In this document: positions 1 to 10,988 of the stretch, one piece after another
Numbering within the stretch: position 1 is the stretch's first letter
Layout: the number at the start of each line of letters is the position of its first letter
Assembly: GCA_963383645.1 (NCBI GenBank)
Contig: OY726571.1
Location: 75,003,860 to 75,067,859, forward strand
DNA length: 64,000 nt
Reading direction: 5' to 3'
DNA from: Muscardinus avellanarius
Lineage: Eukaryota > Chordata > Mammalia > Rodentia > Gliridae
Position numbers and translations under genes: made by a program
The notes under the pieces: generated by a model
What the model was told of the DNA's origin: nothing
Seen by the model: only the letters and a program-made list of their open reading frames with translations
Databases searched by the model: none

Positions 1-451
1 TCTCAGGGTCTGGGATTTTCTCCCATCCCTCAGGCCATTTGTTTTTCCTGGCTCCAGCTTTCTTCCTTCTCTTTAGAAATGTAAAGAAACCCCTTCCCTG
101 ACTCTGGCCTTTCTTTAGTATACACAATATTTTCAAAATTGGAAATCCTTCCCAATGCTGATACATGAATACATTGTAAAACCTCTTCCCAATACTAGTA
201 CATGAACAATCCTGTAAAGCCGGATCCATACTCCTGGGTCCCGGTTAGGAATAACCTGAGGTCCTCCAGGGCAAGTTCTGTATCTGAGAGCAGAGACCAT
301 TTCAATAGCTCCTGCAAGCCCACTGTGCAGCTGGTCGTGCACTGAGACACAGGAGCGCAATGCTGGCTAGTAACGCAATGGGAGGAGTCAGAAAAAGTAA
401 TCATACAATTATTTAATTATAGTATTCACAATGTGTGAGTTTGGGGGGAAG

Positions 452-622
452 GGGGAACTGGAGGTTGAATCCAGAGGCATTCTACCTCTGAGTGGCACCC
501 CTAGCCCTTAATTTTTTTATTTACAGGGTCTTGCTAAGTTACTAAGGTTGGCCTCAAACCTGTGATCCTCCTGTCCCAGTCTCTCAACAAGGATTGGATC
601 ATGGGTGTGTGCCGCTGCCCAG
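452..622 (-). repeat. B1-dID SINE
   Basis: ID-like tail reversed (TTGAATCCAGAGGCATTCTA) followed by the B1 head reversed. Diverged copy. The 1-450 and 630-1150 stretches around it are unique intergenic sequence with nothing I can name. Confidence 0.75.
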
Positions 623-1162
623 CTCTCAGTGTACTATTATAGTATACTATGATTATGTACTAGAGGTGAAACCCAGCCTACCCTGAGGGATTTCATACGC
701 CTCCCTAGGAATTCCTTTTGAGCTAAAACCAAAGTATATTTATCATATTTTATTAACAAAATAATCCCATTTTTTGGTTAATATCTTCAGGGTTTGAAAA
801 AAACCTATGTTCATGAACTTTTCATTTGTCGGCAGTTTTATTCCTAAAGTTTTCCTTAATATTGCTGAATGAATTAAGGTGTGCGTGGCTTTCCTATTTT
901 GAGCAAAGCCATCTATCAATCCATGTGCTTGTGCTTCTAATTGAAGCTGACCTCAAAAGAATCAGGTAAAAAAATACAACCATAAATATAAGCGTAATCG
1001 ATCATTAGTCTCCACCAGGAATACTGGTCTACTTTGATTACCAAAACCCACATTCAAATAGTCTCACACTTTTTGTTAACATCTCCTTTGTCTTCTATGG
1101 AATGAAGCTTTCCTTTTAACCTGCTCTTTATGAATAAAAGCCTAAGTCAAGAGTTGGATGCC

Positions 1163-1360
1163 AGCCGGGCAAGGTGGCGCACGCTTATAATTCTGGCATT
1201 TGGGAGGCTGAGACAGGAGGATCACGGTTCAAGGCCAGCCTCAACTACTTAGTGAGGTCCTCTGCAGCTCAGTGAGACCCTGTTTCTAAATAAAGAATTA
1301 AAAAATAGGCTGGGGGTATAGCTCGGAGGTAGAATGCCCCTGAGTTCCATCCCTGGTACT

Positions 1361-1391
<31 letters not shown>
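1163..1391 (+). repeat. B1-dID SINE with target duplication
   Basis: GCCGGGCAAGGTGGCGCACG start, ID-like tail, about 28 A at the end. GTTGGATGCC is present on both sides (about 1153-1162 and 1394-1403). Confidence 0.85.
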
Positions 1392-1394
<3 letters not shown>

Positions 1395-1403
1395 TTGGAT
1401 GCC

Positions 1404-1495
1404 TATGAGATAGGAATTGGGGAAGGGCTAAATGAATGAATGATGTGTGCATGTATGACTACAGAGCACCAATAAAAAAAATTAAAAAAAAAAAA
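1404..1495 (+). mobile_element. L1 3' end fragment
   Basis: GATGTGTGCATGTATGACTA then AGAGCACCAATAAAAA and an A-rich tail: the same ending as the L1 3' end at about 9560-9698. A B1-dID SINE is inserted immediately before it. Confidence 0.6.
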
Positions 1496-1780
1496 GCCGG
1501 GCATGATGGCGCACGCTTGTAATCTCAGCATTCGGGAGGCTGAAACTGGAGGATTGCCTTTCAAGGACAGCCTCAGTGACTTAGTGAGGCCTTCTGCAAC
1601 TCAGTGAGACCCTGTCTCTAAATACAGAATTAAAAAATAGGCTTAAAAAATAGGCTGGGGTGTAGCTCCAAGGTCAAATGCTCCTGGGTTCCATCCCCAG
1701 ACCCCTCCAGACCCCTCTCCCCCAAAATAGGGCTGGAGTGTAGTTTGGAGGTAAAATGCCCCTGGGTTCATCCTCAGCAC

Positions 1781-1812
<32 letters not shown>
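1496..1812 (+). repeat. B1-dID SINE with two tail modules
   Basis: Complete head at 1496, one ID-like module near 1655-1700 and a second near 1731-1780, then about 30 A. Confidence 0.8.
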
Positions 1813-1813
<1 letters not shown>

Positions 1814-1916
1814 ACTTGGACGCCTATGCTCAAAGGTTCTAGTTAGCTTTGCTTTGTCCCAAGACTTCCGCTATATAACTTCTAACTACTATGGCACTTT
1901 AAAATATGTCTCCAAA

Positions 1917-2203
1917 GCCGGGCGTGGCGACGCACGCTTGCAATCCCAGCATTTGGGAGGCTGAGACAGGAGGATCGCACAGGTTTGAAGCCAGCCTCAG
2001 CTGGCTTAAGAGACCCTATTTCCAAATTTAAAAAAAAGTATAAAATAGGTCTGGGAGCGTAGCCTGGAGGTAGAAGGGCTTCCAGGAACCCCAGTACCAC
2101 CAAAAAGAAAAAAAAAAAAAAGAAAAAAAATATATAATAGTTTTGGGAGTGCAGCCTGGAGGTAGAAAGCCCCTGGGTTCCATCCCCAGTACCACCAAAA
2201 GGA

Positions 2204-2238
<35 letters not shown>

Positions 2239-2318
2239 TGAGAGGTGTAGCTTGGAGGTAAAACAACCCTGGGTTCCATCCCCAGTACCTCAAAAATCAA
2301 GAAATAAATAAAATGAAA
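1917..2318 (+). repeat. B1-dID SINE with three tail modules
   Basis: One B1 head followed by three consecutive ID-like modules (about 2048-2105, 2142-2200, 2240-2295), separated by A-rich linkers, one of which has grown into (AAT)n. Confidence 0.8.
2203..2237 (+). repeat. (AAT)n microsatellite
   Basis: About 11 units in the linker of the SINE at 1917-2318. Confidence 0.9.
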
Positions 2319-2324
2319 ATTAAA

Positions 2325-2327
2325 ACA

Positions 2328-2359
<32 letters not shown>

Positions 2360-2390
2360 TATGTATATATGTATATATATGTCTCCAAAT
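2325..2390 (+). repeat. (AC)n with AT-rich end
   Basis: AC dinucleotides about 2325-2360, then ATATGTATAT repeats. Confidence 0.9.
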
Positions 2391-2402
2391 TTGTTTAAAG
2401 TC

Positions 2403-2992
2403 CTTTTCTCAAAAGGAGGAGCCTGTTTCTCCCCCCCTTTGGTGGGGCAGACATCAGTACCTCTTTTCCAATAAATAGAACGGTGGGACTTCTGAGACAA
2501 AGTCATAAAGGCATTGTGACCCGTTTCCTCTCTTGAACCACTGACGTTCAGGAAGTCAAACCCCACAGTCGACACCATAAGGAAGTGCCAACTTGCCAGC
2601 TGTGGGTGAACCACCCTAAAAGTGGATCCTCGTTGTCCATCAAGCCTGAAGTTAGCTGTAGCTCTGGCTGGCATTTGACTGCAGCCTCCTGAGGCATGGG
2701 AACAAGAGCTGTGCAGACTTACCCACACCGAATTTTAGACCCATAGAAATTACCTGAGATGATAAACAGTTAATGTTGTTATAAGCTGCTAAGAGTGAGG
2801 GTAAACTGGGCATGGTGGCACACGCTTGTAATCCCCGTGTTTGGGAGGCCGAGACAGGAGGATTGTGCAGGTTCGAAGCCAGCTTCAGCTACTTAGGCTC
2901 TCAGCAACTTAGTGAGACCCTGTTTCCAAATAAAAAATAAAATAGGTCTGGGAGTGTAGCCCAGAGGTTGAAAGCTCCTGAGTTCCATCTCC

Positions 2993-3037
<45 letters not shown>

Positions 3038-3058
3038 GGGTAATCTATTATGCAGAAT
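2403..3058 (+). mobile_element. MaLR-type LTR (MLT1-like), split by a SINE
   Basis: The 3' half follows the MLT1 pattern: an AAGTGGATCC block, a Cys/Ser-like GCAGCCTC block, a degenerate polyadenylation stretch near 2760, and GTTGTTATAAGCTGCTAAG. A B1-dID SINE (2810-3034) interrupts it at GAGGGTAA, and the LTR resumes as GGTAATCTATTATGCAG. Old, non-coding. Family assignment is from memory. Confidence 0.6.
2810..3034 (+). repeat. B1-dID SINE ending in (AC)n
   Basis: Inserted in the MaLR LTR. Its tail has changed from poly(A) to about 18 AC units. Confidence 0.85.
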
Positions 3059-3059
3059 T

Positions 3060-3320
3060 GCCTTTCTTTCTTTCTTTTCTTTTCCTTTCCTTTCCTTTTC
3101 TTTCTTTTTTTTTTTTTTTTCCGGTACTGGGGATGAAATCCAGTGGCATTCTACCTTCGAGCTACACCCCAAGCCTGATTTTTTTATTCTTTATTTTGAA
3201 ACAGTCTACACTGAGTTGCAGAGGGCCTCACTAATTAGCTGAGGCTGGCTGTGAACCACGATCCTCTTGTCTCAGCCTCCCAAATGCTGGGGTTACAAAC
3301 GTGGGAAACCATGCCTGGCT
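3060..3320 (-). repeat. B1-dID SINE with pyrimidine-rich tail
   Basis: (CTTT)n/poly(T) at 3059-3120 then the reversed SINE to about 3320. 3320-3820 beyond it is unique intergenic sequence with no recognisable feature. Confidence 0.8.
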
Positions 3321-3825
3321 TCAGGTAACTGCCTTTCTTCCAAGTATATATCACCATATATCAAAGGACTAACTTAAAAACTGTGGGTAAATAGGCTTCC
3401 TCACATCATCATCAAAGCAGCCCTGACTGCAAGTGGTACCCAGGTTAGATCTCACCTTCTCATTCTTAGTGATTTCTTCCTCTTGGCAGTTGATGTGGCT
3501 AAGTATTTTAACTCTGGTGTTTATAAGTAGGCTTGTTTTATTTGCGGTTAACCACATGCTAAATAGATTAAGCTGATTCAACAAGGGTGATTATCAGTCA
3601 TAGAGGTGTGGCTTTTCACTCAGATGTGTTTTCTTTGACCAAAAAGTCTTAGGAAAATTGTTCTATTGTGCTGTGATAGCCCCCAAATCTCCTTCTGGAC
3701 TAGAACCAGACAAACTATCACAAAGAAACTTAAGAACATCTCCAGGATCTGACTCAGGCAGGTATTTAGGAGATAAAATGTCCCACATAATTATTTACAG
3801 CTGTTATAAACACTGCTTTATTTTT

Positions 3826-4033
3826 TGTGTGTAGTGCTGAGAGTGGAACCCAGAGAATTCCTACCTCCACGCTATACTCCCAGACCTATTTTTTCTATTT
3901 TATTTGGAAACAGGGTCTCACTAAGTTGCTGAGAGCCTCACCAAGTAGCTGAGGCTGGCTTCAAACCTGTGTGATCCTCCTGTCTCAGCCTCCCAAGCAC
4001 GGGGATGACAAGCGTGCGCCACCACACTCGGCT
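3826..4033 (-). repeat. B1-dID SINE
   Basis: Flanked by the duplication TAAACACTGCTTT (about 3808 and 4034). Confidence 0.85.
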
Positions 4034-4040
4034 TAAACAC

Positions 4041-4697
4041 TGCTTTTTTTTGTGGTACTGGGGATTGAACCCAGGGGTGTTCTACCTCTGAGTGACACCC
4101 CCAGCCCTATTTCTTATTTTTAACATGATTTAATTTAATTTAATTTTTCTTGGTGGTACTGGGGTTCCTGGAAACCCTTCTACCTCTGGGCTACACTCCC
4201 AGATCTATTTTTATACTTTTTTTTTTTTTAATTTGGAAACAGGGTCTCTTAAGCCAATGTGGCTGGCTTCAAACCTGCACGATCCTACTGTCTCCGCCTC
4301 CCAAGCGCGGGGATTACAAGCATGCGCCACCACGCCCGGCTATTTCTTATTTTTAAAACAGGGTTACACGCCAGGCATGGTGGCTTAAGCTTGTAATCCC
4401 CGCGCTTGGGAGGCTGAGACAGGAGGATCCCGAAGGTTCAAAGCCAGCCTCAGCTACTTAGTGAGGCTCTCAGCAACTTAGTGAGACCCTGTTTCTAAAT
4501 AAAGTATAAAATAGGTCTGGGAGTATAGCCCAGAGGTAGAAAAGAGCCTGGGTTCCAGCCCCAGTACCACCACCACCAAAAAAAAAAAATAAAACAGGGT
4601 CACACTAAGTTGCAGAGTGCCTGGCTGCAAAACCGCAATCCCCCTGTCTCAGCCTCCCAGGTCCTGGGATTAGAAGCGTGCGCCATCATGCCCCGCT
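4041..4697 (-). repeat. three SINEs nested in one another
   Basis: An old minus-strand B1-dID (4046-4113, 4342-4371, 4590-4697) holds a short-form minus copy (4148-4341, duplication TATTTCTTATTTTTAA) and a plus copy (4372-4590, duplication around AAACAGGGT). Confidence 0.85.
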
Positions 4698-4746
4698 GCT
4701 TTCCAGGTTTGAAATTGAAATAGTTCAAAACATTTTAAATACCGTG

Positions 4747-4932
4747 CCGGGCATGGTGGCGCACGCTTGTAATCCCCGCGCTTGGGAGGCGGAGACAGGA
4801 GGATCGTGCAGGTTCAAAGCCAGCCTCGCTGGCTTAAGAGACCCTGTTTCCAAATAAAAAGTATAAAATAGGTCTGGGAGTGTAGCCCGGGGGAAGAAGG
4901 GCTTCCAGGAAGCCCAGTACCACCAAAAACAA
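4747..4932 (+). repeat. B1-dID SINE, short form
   Basis: Head GCCGGGCATGGTGGCGCACG. The part between head and tail is deleted (GCTGGCTTAAGAGACCC). Duplication CAAAACATTTTAAATAC on both sides. Confidence 0.85.
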
Positions 4933-5054
4933 AACATTTTAAATACTGTGAAAGGATCATGTTGGTTTACACTATTCTACAACCAAACTGGATCTTTTTT
5001 CTCTCCAAGTTGATCTTTTGTTCTTCCAGAGATACCAGTTTCAAAACTTACCTG

Positions 5055-5635
5055 TTAGCTAGGCATGGTAGCATACGCCTATTATCCCAGTACTTGGGAG
5101 GCTGAGACAGGAGGATTGGAGGTTTGAGGACAACTGCAGCAACGTAGGCCCTCTACAACTTAGTGAGACCCTGTTTCAAACTAAAAAAATAAAATAGGTC
5201 TGGGGGTATAGCTCAGAGGTAGAATGCTTGAGTTTAATCTTCAGTACAAAAAAAAAAAACACAAAAAACAAACCAAGCAAAAAACATTGTGGTCTTTTTT
5301 TTGTGGGGGGGAGTACTAGGTATGGAACCCAGGAACATTCTACCTCTGAGCTCCATCCCCAGCCGTACTTTTTATTCTTTATTCTGAAACAGGGTCTCAC
5401 TGATTTGCAAAGGGCCTCACTAAGTAGCTGAGGCTGTCTGCGAACCATGATCCTCCCGTCTCAGCCTCCTGAATGCTGGGATTACAAGTGTGCACCATCA
5501 CGCCCGGCTTTATTCTTTCATTTTTGAAATAGGACCTCATTATGTTGTTGAGGCTGGCCACGAACCTGTGATCCTCCTCTCTCAGCCTCCCAAGTACTGG
5601 AATTACAAGCGAGTACCACCACGCCCCGCAAAAAT
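5055..5635. repeat. SINE cluster (one plus, two minus)
   Basis: Plus B1-dID at 5057-5260, minus copy 5300-5509, minus head-only copy 5510-5628. The next element to the right is ERV1 LTR copy 1. Confidence 0.75.
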
Positions 5636-7247
5636 TATGTTTCTTGGTAGACCATTCTTTGTCCTACTGAGGAGGTAGAATAGGAAGTAGGCAGATAGGG
5701 AAGAGGCCTCAGTAGAAAAAAACTTAATTTCCTGAGGGGCAAGGAATACTAATTAAATTCCAAGGCTCCTAAAAGAGATCAGCTCTTCCAAGGTTCAGAG
5801 ATAAGAATGTCCAAAGCTTCACAAAACCATCTGTTTACTAATCAACAAACCCAGGAGACATCACTGGAACAAGTCTGACACTCCTACTGAAAGGAAACCC
5901 TTCAAAGGACATGCAAATACCCTATGCAAATTCTGAGAGCTGCTTCCCAAACTCCAAGCAGTAGAGGACATGCAGACATATATAAACCCCTAGCGCAGTC
6001 ACCAGGACGGTTACCCACTCTTGGAACCCCTCCCTGTTGGGGAGCTTCTCTCTTGCAGGTCGCTTAGCTTTGAGAGAAGGTGGAGTGAAACTGAAGGCAC
6101 GTGTCCCGGGCTACACTCGGGTAGTGACCTGAAGGCCTCTGCTGGACATCAAGGCCGACCAGGGCCCCTAGGGGTGACCTGTACTTCCTTTCTGGCAGAT
6201 TGTGTGGACTCTGGGAAAAAGCAGCTTGCAACTGAAGGCACTTGGCCCGGGATATACTCAGGTAGTGACCTGAAGGCAGCTACTGGACACAAAAGCCAAA
6301 ATAGCCCTTAGGGGTGTTTGTCCACTTTTCCCTATTCCCTGTTGCTTCCAGTAAACATTTTACTCCCCTTCCTGTGGTCTGTGGGACTTCTTCGCTCACC
6401 GCAGACTAGAACCCGGTAAGGAAACGCCGAGTTCCTTCTCAAGAAACTCCCGGAGACTTCCGGGAAGATGGTGACCGAGAAAAGCGGGGCTTAAGAGCCC
6501 CACTAACAACCAATCTCCATTACCACAAAATCAGTGCCTTTCATAGCCAGAAAACACCATCACCAGAGAAACAAAAAAATCACCAGGCCCCAGAGAGAAA
6601 GCAGACTGAGAACAGAGCTCAGAGCCACAGAGTAGATACACCAGCCTCACGCCCGAGGATGCAGCAGCAGCGCCATATTGCCGGCGGCAGCGGCGAATTC
6701 ACCGGACGGCTACAGCAAACCGAGGTGAGTCGCTGCGGAACAGCCAGGTGGGATTTTTCAGCACAGGGAGCATCTAAAGCTCCCAGTGGCTGAGCTCAGC
6801 ACACGCAGCAGGGACTCAAAGTGGAATTCAAAACCAAAAAGAAATAAGCCAGCCTCACGGCCGAGGGCGTGGCAGCAGCGCCATATTGTCACCGGCAGCA
6901 GCAGCAGCGAATTCACCGAGTCCAGTACAGCTACATCTGCGAACTCAAGAACAGTTAGTCAAATTGCGGGCAACAGAGGAGAAATCCCAGTACTGTACTC
7001 CCTGGGACTTGACCCAGTGGGGGAGGGGTGGTGGCAGAGATATCACACCATAGGAGAACGTGCAACCTGGCACCCCCCCATAGTTTAAAGCAGCCTCTAT
7101 CGACTCCCTGGGTCGGAGACTCTGTGATACAACCCAGTAAAGGAGTAGTGGGGTCAGAGATACTACAGACTCGAGATCCAGAGCACCTTAAGCGAAGTCA
7201 TAGTGACCCAAGGGAAGAACCCAGAGAAGGCACAAACTTCTGAAATC

Positions 7248-8164
7248 ATGGGAAAGAGGAATAACACTGGAGCGATGAATGCCCACAACCCCACAACATC
7301 AGAATCCGATAAAACAGAAAATCAGAGATTTCTAGAAGATCAAATCAGGAAAATAACTTTAGAAATAATAGAGGTGCTTCGAAAATAACTCAGAGAGAGC
7401 CAAAAAGAGATAAAGGATGCAATTAATGAAGTAAAGTCCTCAATTCAAAGCACAAACAACCGATTAGACCACATGGAGAACAGAATCTCGCTCTTAGAAG
7501 ATGATCATTCCAAAAATGAACACATAGTTTCTAATCTAGGAAAAAATATCCAACAGCAGGAATCTGACATTGAAGAAATATGGGCCCATTTTAAGAGAGC
7601 TAACCTAAGAATAATTGGAATAGAGGAGGGAAAAGAAAGTGAAACCAAAGGGATCAACAATCTCTTCAAGGAAGTAATAGCAGAAAATTTTCCAAACATA
7701 GAGCAAGAGGTTGATACACAGATCCAGGAAACTTATAGAACTCCCTTTAGACAGGATCGGAGAAGAGGATCCCCACGCCACATAATTGTCAAAATGACCA
7801 ATGTGGAAGCCAAGCAGAGAATCTTAAAGGCAACAAAAACAAAGGGCCAACTGACATTCAGAGGCAAACCAATTAGAATCACTCCAGACTTCCCAAACCA
7901 AGTCATGAGAGCCAGAGGGCTTGGAGTAACATATTCCAAACTCTGAAAGAAAACAACTTCCAGCCAAAAATTTTCTACCCAGCAAAACTTTCTATCAAAT
8001 TAGATGGAAAAACAAGAAGCTTCCATGACAAACAGAAACTGAAGGAATTTATGTCTTCAAAACCAGCGCTAGAGAAAATACTCAAAGAGATTAACTACAA
8101 AGAAGAAATAGGTAACACACACCAGAACCAGAGAAACAAGATTCTCCATCCAACAGATAACTAA
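7248..8164 (+). pseudogene. L1 ORF1p-like pseudogene
   Basis: Starts MGKRNNTGAMNAHNPTTSES. It has one in-frame TAA at 7386-7388 and stays in frame through a coiled-coil block (MENRISLLEDDHSKNEHIVS) and the RRM-like part (FKRANLRIIGIEEGKE). A one-base shift near 7915 breaks it. The C-terminal domain continues in another frame (FHDKQKLKEF near 8030) to a TAA at 8162-8164. ORF1p is the RNA-binding trimer of L1 ribonucleoproteins. Dead copy. Confidence 0.85.
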
Positions 8165-8606
8165 GATTGGTTATCTGTGGAGATTCATTATTTATGTTAG
8201 TCTTTTACCTATCTCTAAATTGTATTGTTTGCCTTTATTGTTGTTAATTTTTAGGATTTCTAGTTGGAATATTAATATACCTTCAGATATAGCATTTGGA
8301 AATATTTTATCCCATTCTATTAGTAACTTTTAACTCTGTTTACATTGTCTTTGGATATACAATATGTTTTTTATTTTTTAGGGAGTTTGTATACTCTTCT
8401 GTTGCCTGTGCCATTGAAATCATAACCAAGAAATCACTGCCAATTTCAATGTTGTGAGGTTTTATGACCCAGATTTTCTCCTAAAAGTTTATAGTCTTAA
8501 GATTTATATTTAGGTCTTTTATCTATTTTGAGTTAATATTTGTATATGGGATTAGGTAAGGGTCCAATTTTATTTTTTTCCATGTAATTATTATTTTTCA
8601 ATAATA

Positions 8607-8812
8607 TTTAGTTAAGCCGGGCATGGTGGCGCACGCTTGTAATCCCCGCGCTTGGGAGGCAGAGACAGGAGGATCGCGCAGGTTCGAAGCCAGCCGCGCG
8701 CGCTGGCTTAGGAGACCCTGTTTCCAAATATAAAATGTAAAAAGAGGTCTGGGAGTGTAGCCCAGAGGTAGAAGGGCTTCCAGAAACCCCAGTACCACCA
8801 AAAAAAAAAAAA
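8607..8812 (+). repeat. B1-dID SINE, short form
   Basis: Inserted in the inverted L1 piece with duplication AATATTTAGTTAA. Contains a GCGCGCGC run at the deletion point. Confidence 0.85.
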
Positions 8813-8970
8813 AACCAATATTTAGTTAAAAGATTATTATTTCCACCACCAAATGTTCGTGGAAACCTTGTCAAAAATAACTTGACAATATATGGAAGAA
8901 TTTAGCTCTAGGCTTTTATTTAACTCCAATGGTTTCTATATCTGCCTTTATAACAGTACTACACTGTTTC

Positions 8971-9178
8971 TTTTTTCTTTTTTTTTTTTCTTTTGGTGGT
9001 ACTGGGGTTCCTGGAAGCCCTTCTACCTCCGGGCTACACTCCCAGACACCTATTTTGTATTTTTATTTGGAAACAGGGTCTCTTAAGCCAGCGCATGCGC
9101 CTGGCTTCAAACCTGCGCGATCCTCCTGTCTCTGCCTCCCAAGCGCGGGGATTACAAGCGTGCTCCACCACGCCCGGC
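8971..9178 (-). repeat. B1-dID SINE, short form
   Basis: Duplication CTACACTGTTTC on both sides. Confidence 0.85.
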
Positions 9179-9753
9179 TACACTGTTTCAATTATTGTAG
9201 CTTTATATGGTTTGAAATCAGAAAATATATATCTTCTAGCTTTGTTCTTTTTCAAGATCGTTTTGGGTATCTAGAATCCATATTCCATATTAGGATAGAT
9301 TTTTTTCTGAAAAATAAATATATAAATATATGATAGTTTCACCTAAAAAATAGAAAAAAATATTCTCTGTAAGAAAGAAAACAAAAAGAAATATTGAAAT
9401 GTTATCTTTAAGTCATCAAAAGCTTGGTATCAGACAAATGAAAACTGTTATGTGAGATTATCATTTTTAATTTTGGATAAATTGCTATAATACTAGATGT
9501 CAACCACTAAGCCAAGCATGGGAAGGAGGGATGGGGAGAGAATGGGGTGGGGATTGGGTGGGGGCTGACTGGGTGATGTGTGCATGTATGTCTACAAAAG
9601 TTTGTATCCCACTATGATGTATGAATACAGTGCACCAATAAAAAATAAAAATTAAAAATAAATAAATAAATAAAATAAATAAAAAAAAGAAAAAAAGTAA
9701 CTCCCTTTCATCTTAAGGAAACGCCGGGTTTCTTCTCAAGAAACCCCGTTTCA

Positions 9754-9940
9754 CTACTGAGCAGCCTCTCAATTTCTTCATGAATAGGGTTCCTGAAGGA
9801 TTCAAGAGTTCTTTTCTCAGCGCTGAGAAGACCTACTTGGCAAGCTTCAAGATGGTGGTGGTGCCCAGTGGGGCTGAGATCACAGCACTTGAGACACCCC
9901 ATGTGTTGTCCCCAGCAAAGATGCAGGTACCCTGGAACTC
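9754..9940 (+). other. unique intergenic sequence after LTR copy 1
   Basis: Non-repetitive, with an open frame of about 50 codons on the plus strand from ATG 9780. I do not recognise it. It runs into a SINE and has no flanking gene signals. Possibly a fragment of a processed pseudogene, but nothing supports that firmly. Confidence 0.3.
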
Positions 9941-9941
9941 T

Positions 9942-10014
9942 TTTTTTTTTTTTTTTTGTGGTACTGGGGATGGAACCTAGGAGCATTCTACCTCTGAGCC
10001 ACATCCCCAGCCCT

Positions 10015-10054
<40 letters not shown>

Positions 10055-10509
10055 TTTTTTGTGGTACTGGGGATGGAACCCAGGGGCATTCTACCTCTGA
10101 ACAACACCCCCAGCCATAATTTTTCATTCACTCATTCATTCATTCATTCATTCATTTCATTTCATTTTGTGTGTGGTACTGGGAATGAAACCCAGGGGCT
10201 TTCTACCTCCAGGCTGTACTCCCAGACCTATTTTATATTTTTATTTGGAAACAGGGTATTGCTAAGTTGCTGAGAGCCTCACTAAGTAGCTGAGGCTGAC
10301 TTCGAACCTGTGTGATCCTCCTGTCTCGGCCTCCCAAGCGCTGGGATTACAAGCATGTGCCACTGTGCCCGGCTATTCTTCACTTTTGAAACAGGGTCTC
10401 ACTGAGTTGCAAGGGGCCTCACTAAGTAGCTGAGGCTGTCCAGGAACCACGATCCTTCAGTATTAGCCTCTCAAATACTGGGATTAGAAGCGTGCGCCAC
10501 CACACCCTG
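9942..10509 (-). repeat. SINE cluster with (TTTA)n and (ATTC)n
   Basis: Three reversed ID-like tail modules (about 9958, 10060, 10173) separated by (TTTA)n at 10015-10058 and (ATTC)n at 10122-10160, then two B1 heads (to 10372 and 10509). Confidence 0.75.
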
Positions 10510-10937
10510 AGAAAAAAGAATTCTTTTAGCAAAGAATACACAGAGGTGGGTGGATGTCTCCAAACATCAGAAAGATAAAGACCAAGGACATTTATTTCAA
10601 TTGTATACAACAGTATCTAGGAAACAGTGATCCTCCAGTGGCACTCAAATCTATAATTCTTTTTCCTCCCCTTGGGGGATTAGAGACAGTGACAAGCAGG
10701 TTAAATTTAGACTTTGGAGGTTTGTTTTCACTGTCTCAGCACCAGTTCACACTCTCTGAAAGGGCAGACCTTGCTCTCTATCCTTCTGTGGAGCCGGACA
10801 GGCTCATTTCCCCACCAGCTAGAGGCTACGGTAACCTCCAGGAGGTCTGGTGGGAACTTCTGGTATAGGAGTGACTGTCTTCCTTCTAGGACAGAAGAAA
10901 ACCTGAGATGAACCTCTATATTACAGGTTGGCTTTTT

Positions 10938-10940
<3 letters not shown>

Positions 10941-10988
<48 letters not shown>

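Larger units (their letters stand above)
8240..9330 (-). mobile_element. inverted L1 ORF2 fragment with two SINE insertions
   Basis: On the plus strand this reads as the classic L1 antisense text: TTTTGAGTTAATATTTGTAT near 8530 and TTGTAGCTTTATATGGTTTG near 9195. It corresponds to the late-middle part of ORF2. SINEs at 8607-8810 (duplication AATATTTAGTTAA) and 8971-9178 (duplication CTACACTGTTTC) interrupt it. Confidence 0.7.
6452..9698 (+). mobile_element. L1/HAL1-like element: 5'UTR, ORF1, inverted ORF2 piece, 3' end
   Basis: Begins GGAGACTTCCGGGAAGATGG, as L1 5' ends do, and ends in an A-rich tail. It is flanked by the 7-base duplication AACTCCC (6445-6451 and 9699-9705). Order: about 800 bases of GC-rich 5'UTR, an ORF1 remnant (7248-8164), a stretch that reads as L1 ORF2 only on the minus strand (about 8240-9330, broken by two SINEs), then a G-rich sense 3'UTR and tail (about 9490-9698). 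No sense ORF2 is present. Confidence 0.7.
5668..9753 (+). mobile_element. ERV1-type solo LTR, copy 1, split by an L1 insertion
   Basis: LTR sequence runs 5668-6451 and resumes 9706-9753, ending CCCCGTTTCA. It starts TGAGGAGG and is flanked by the exact 4-base duplication CTAC (5664-5667 and 9754-9757), the size typical of ERV1 elements. It contains a TATA-like ATATAAA near 5980 and two imperfect repeats of about 110 bases (about 6046-6170 and 6198-6290). No viral genes are present. Copy 2 lies at 23547-24505. Confidence 0.75.

Noticed and set aside
2028..2360. Long frames with repeated CVCVCV, YYYYYY or FFFFF runs here and at many other places
   Set aside because: These are translations of microsatellites and of SINE tails, not proteins.
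5668..6451. Complete endogenous retrovirus
   Set aside because: Only LTR sequence is present; there are no gag, pol or env remnants, and the interior is an L1-type element with its own target duplication.
9754..9940. Possible processed pseudogene after LTR copy 1
   Set aside because: The short frame does not match any protein I recognise, and there is no poly(A) or duplication to support retroposition.
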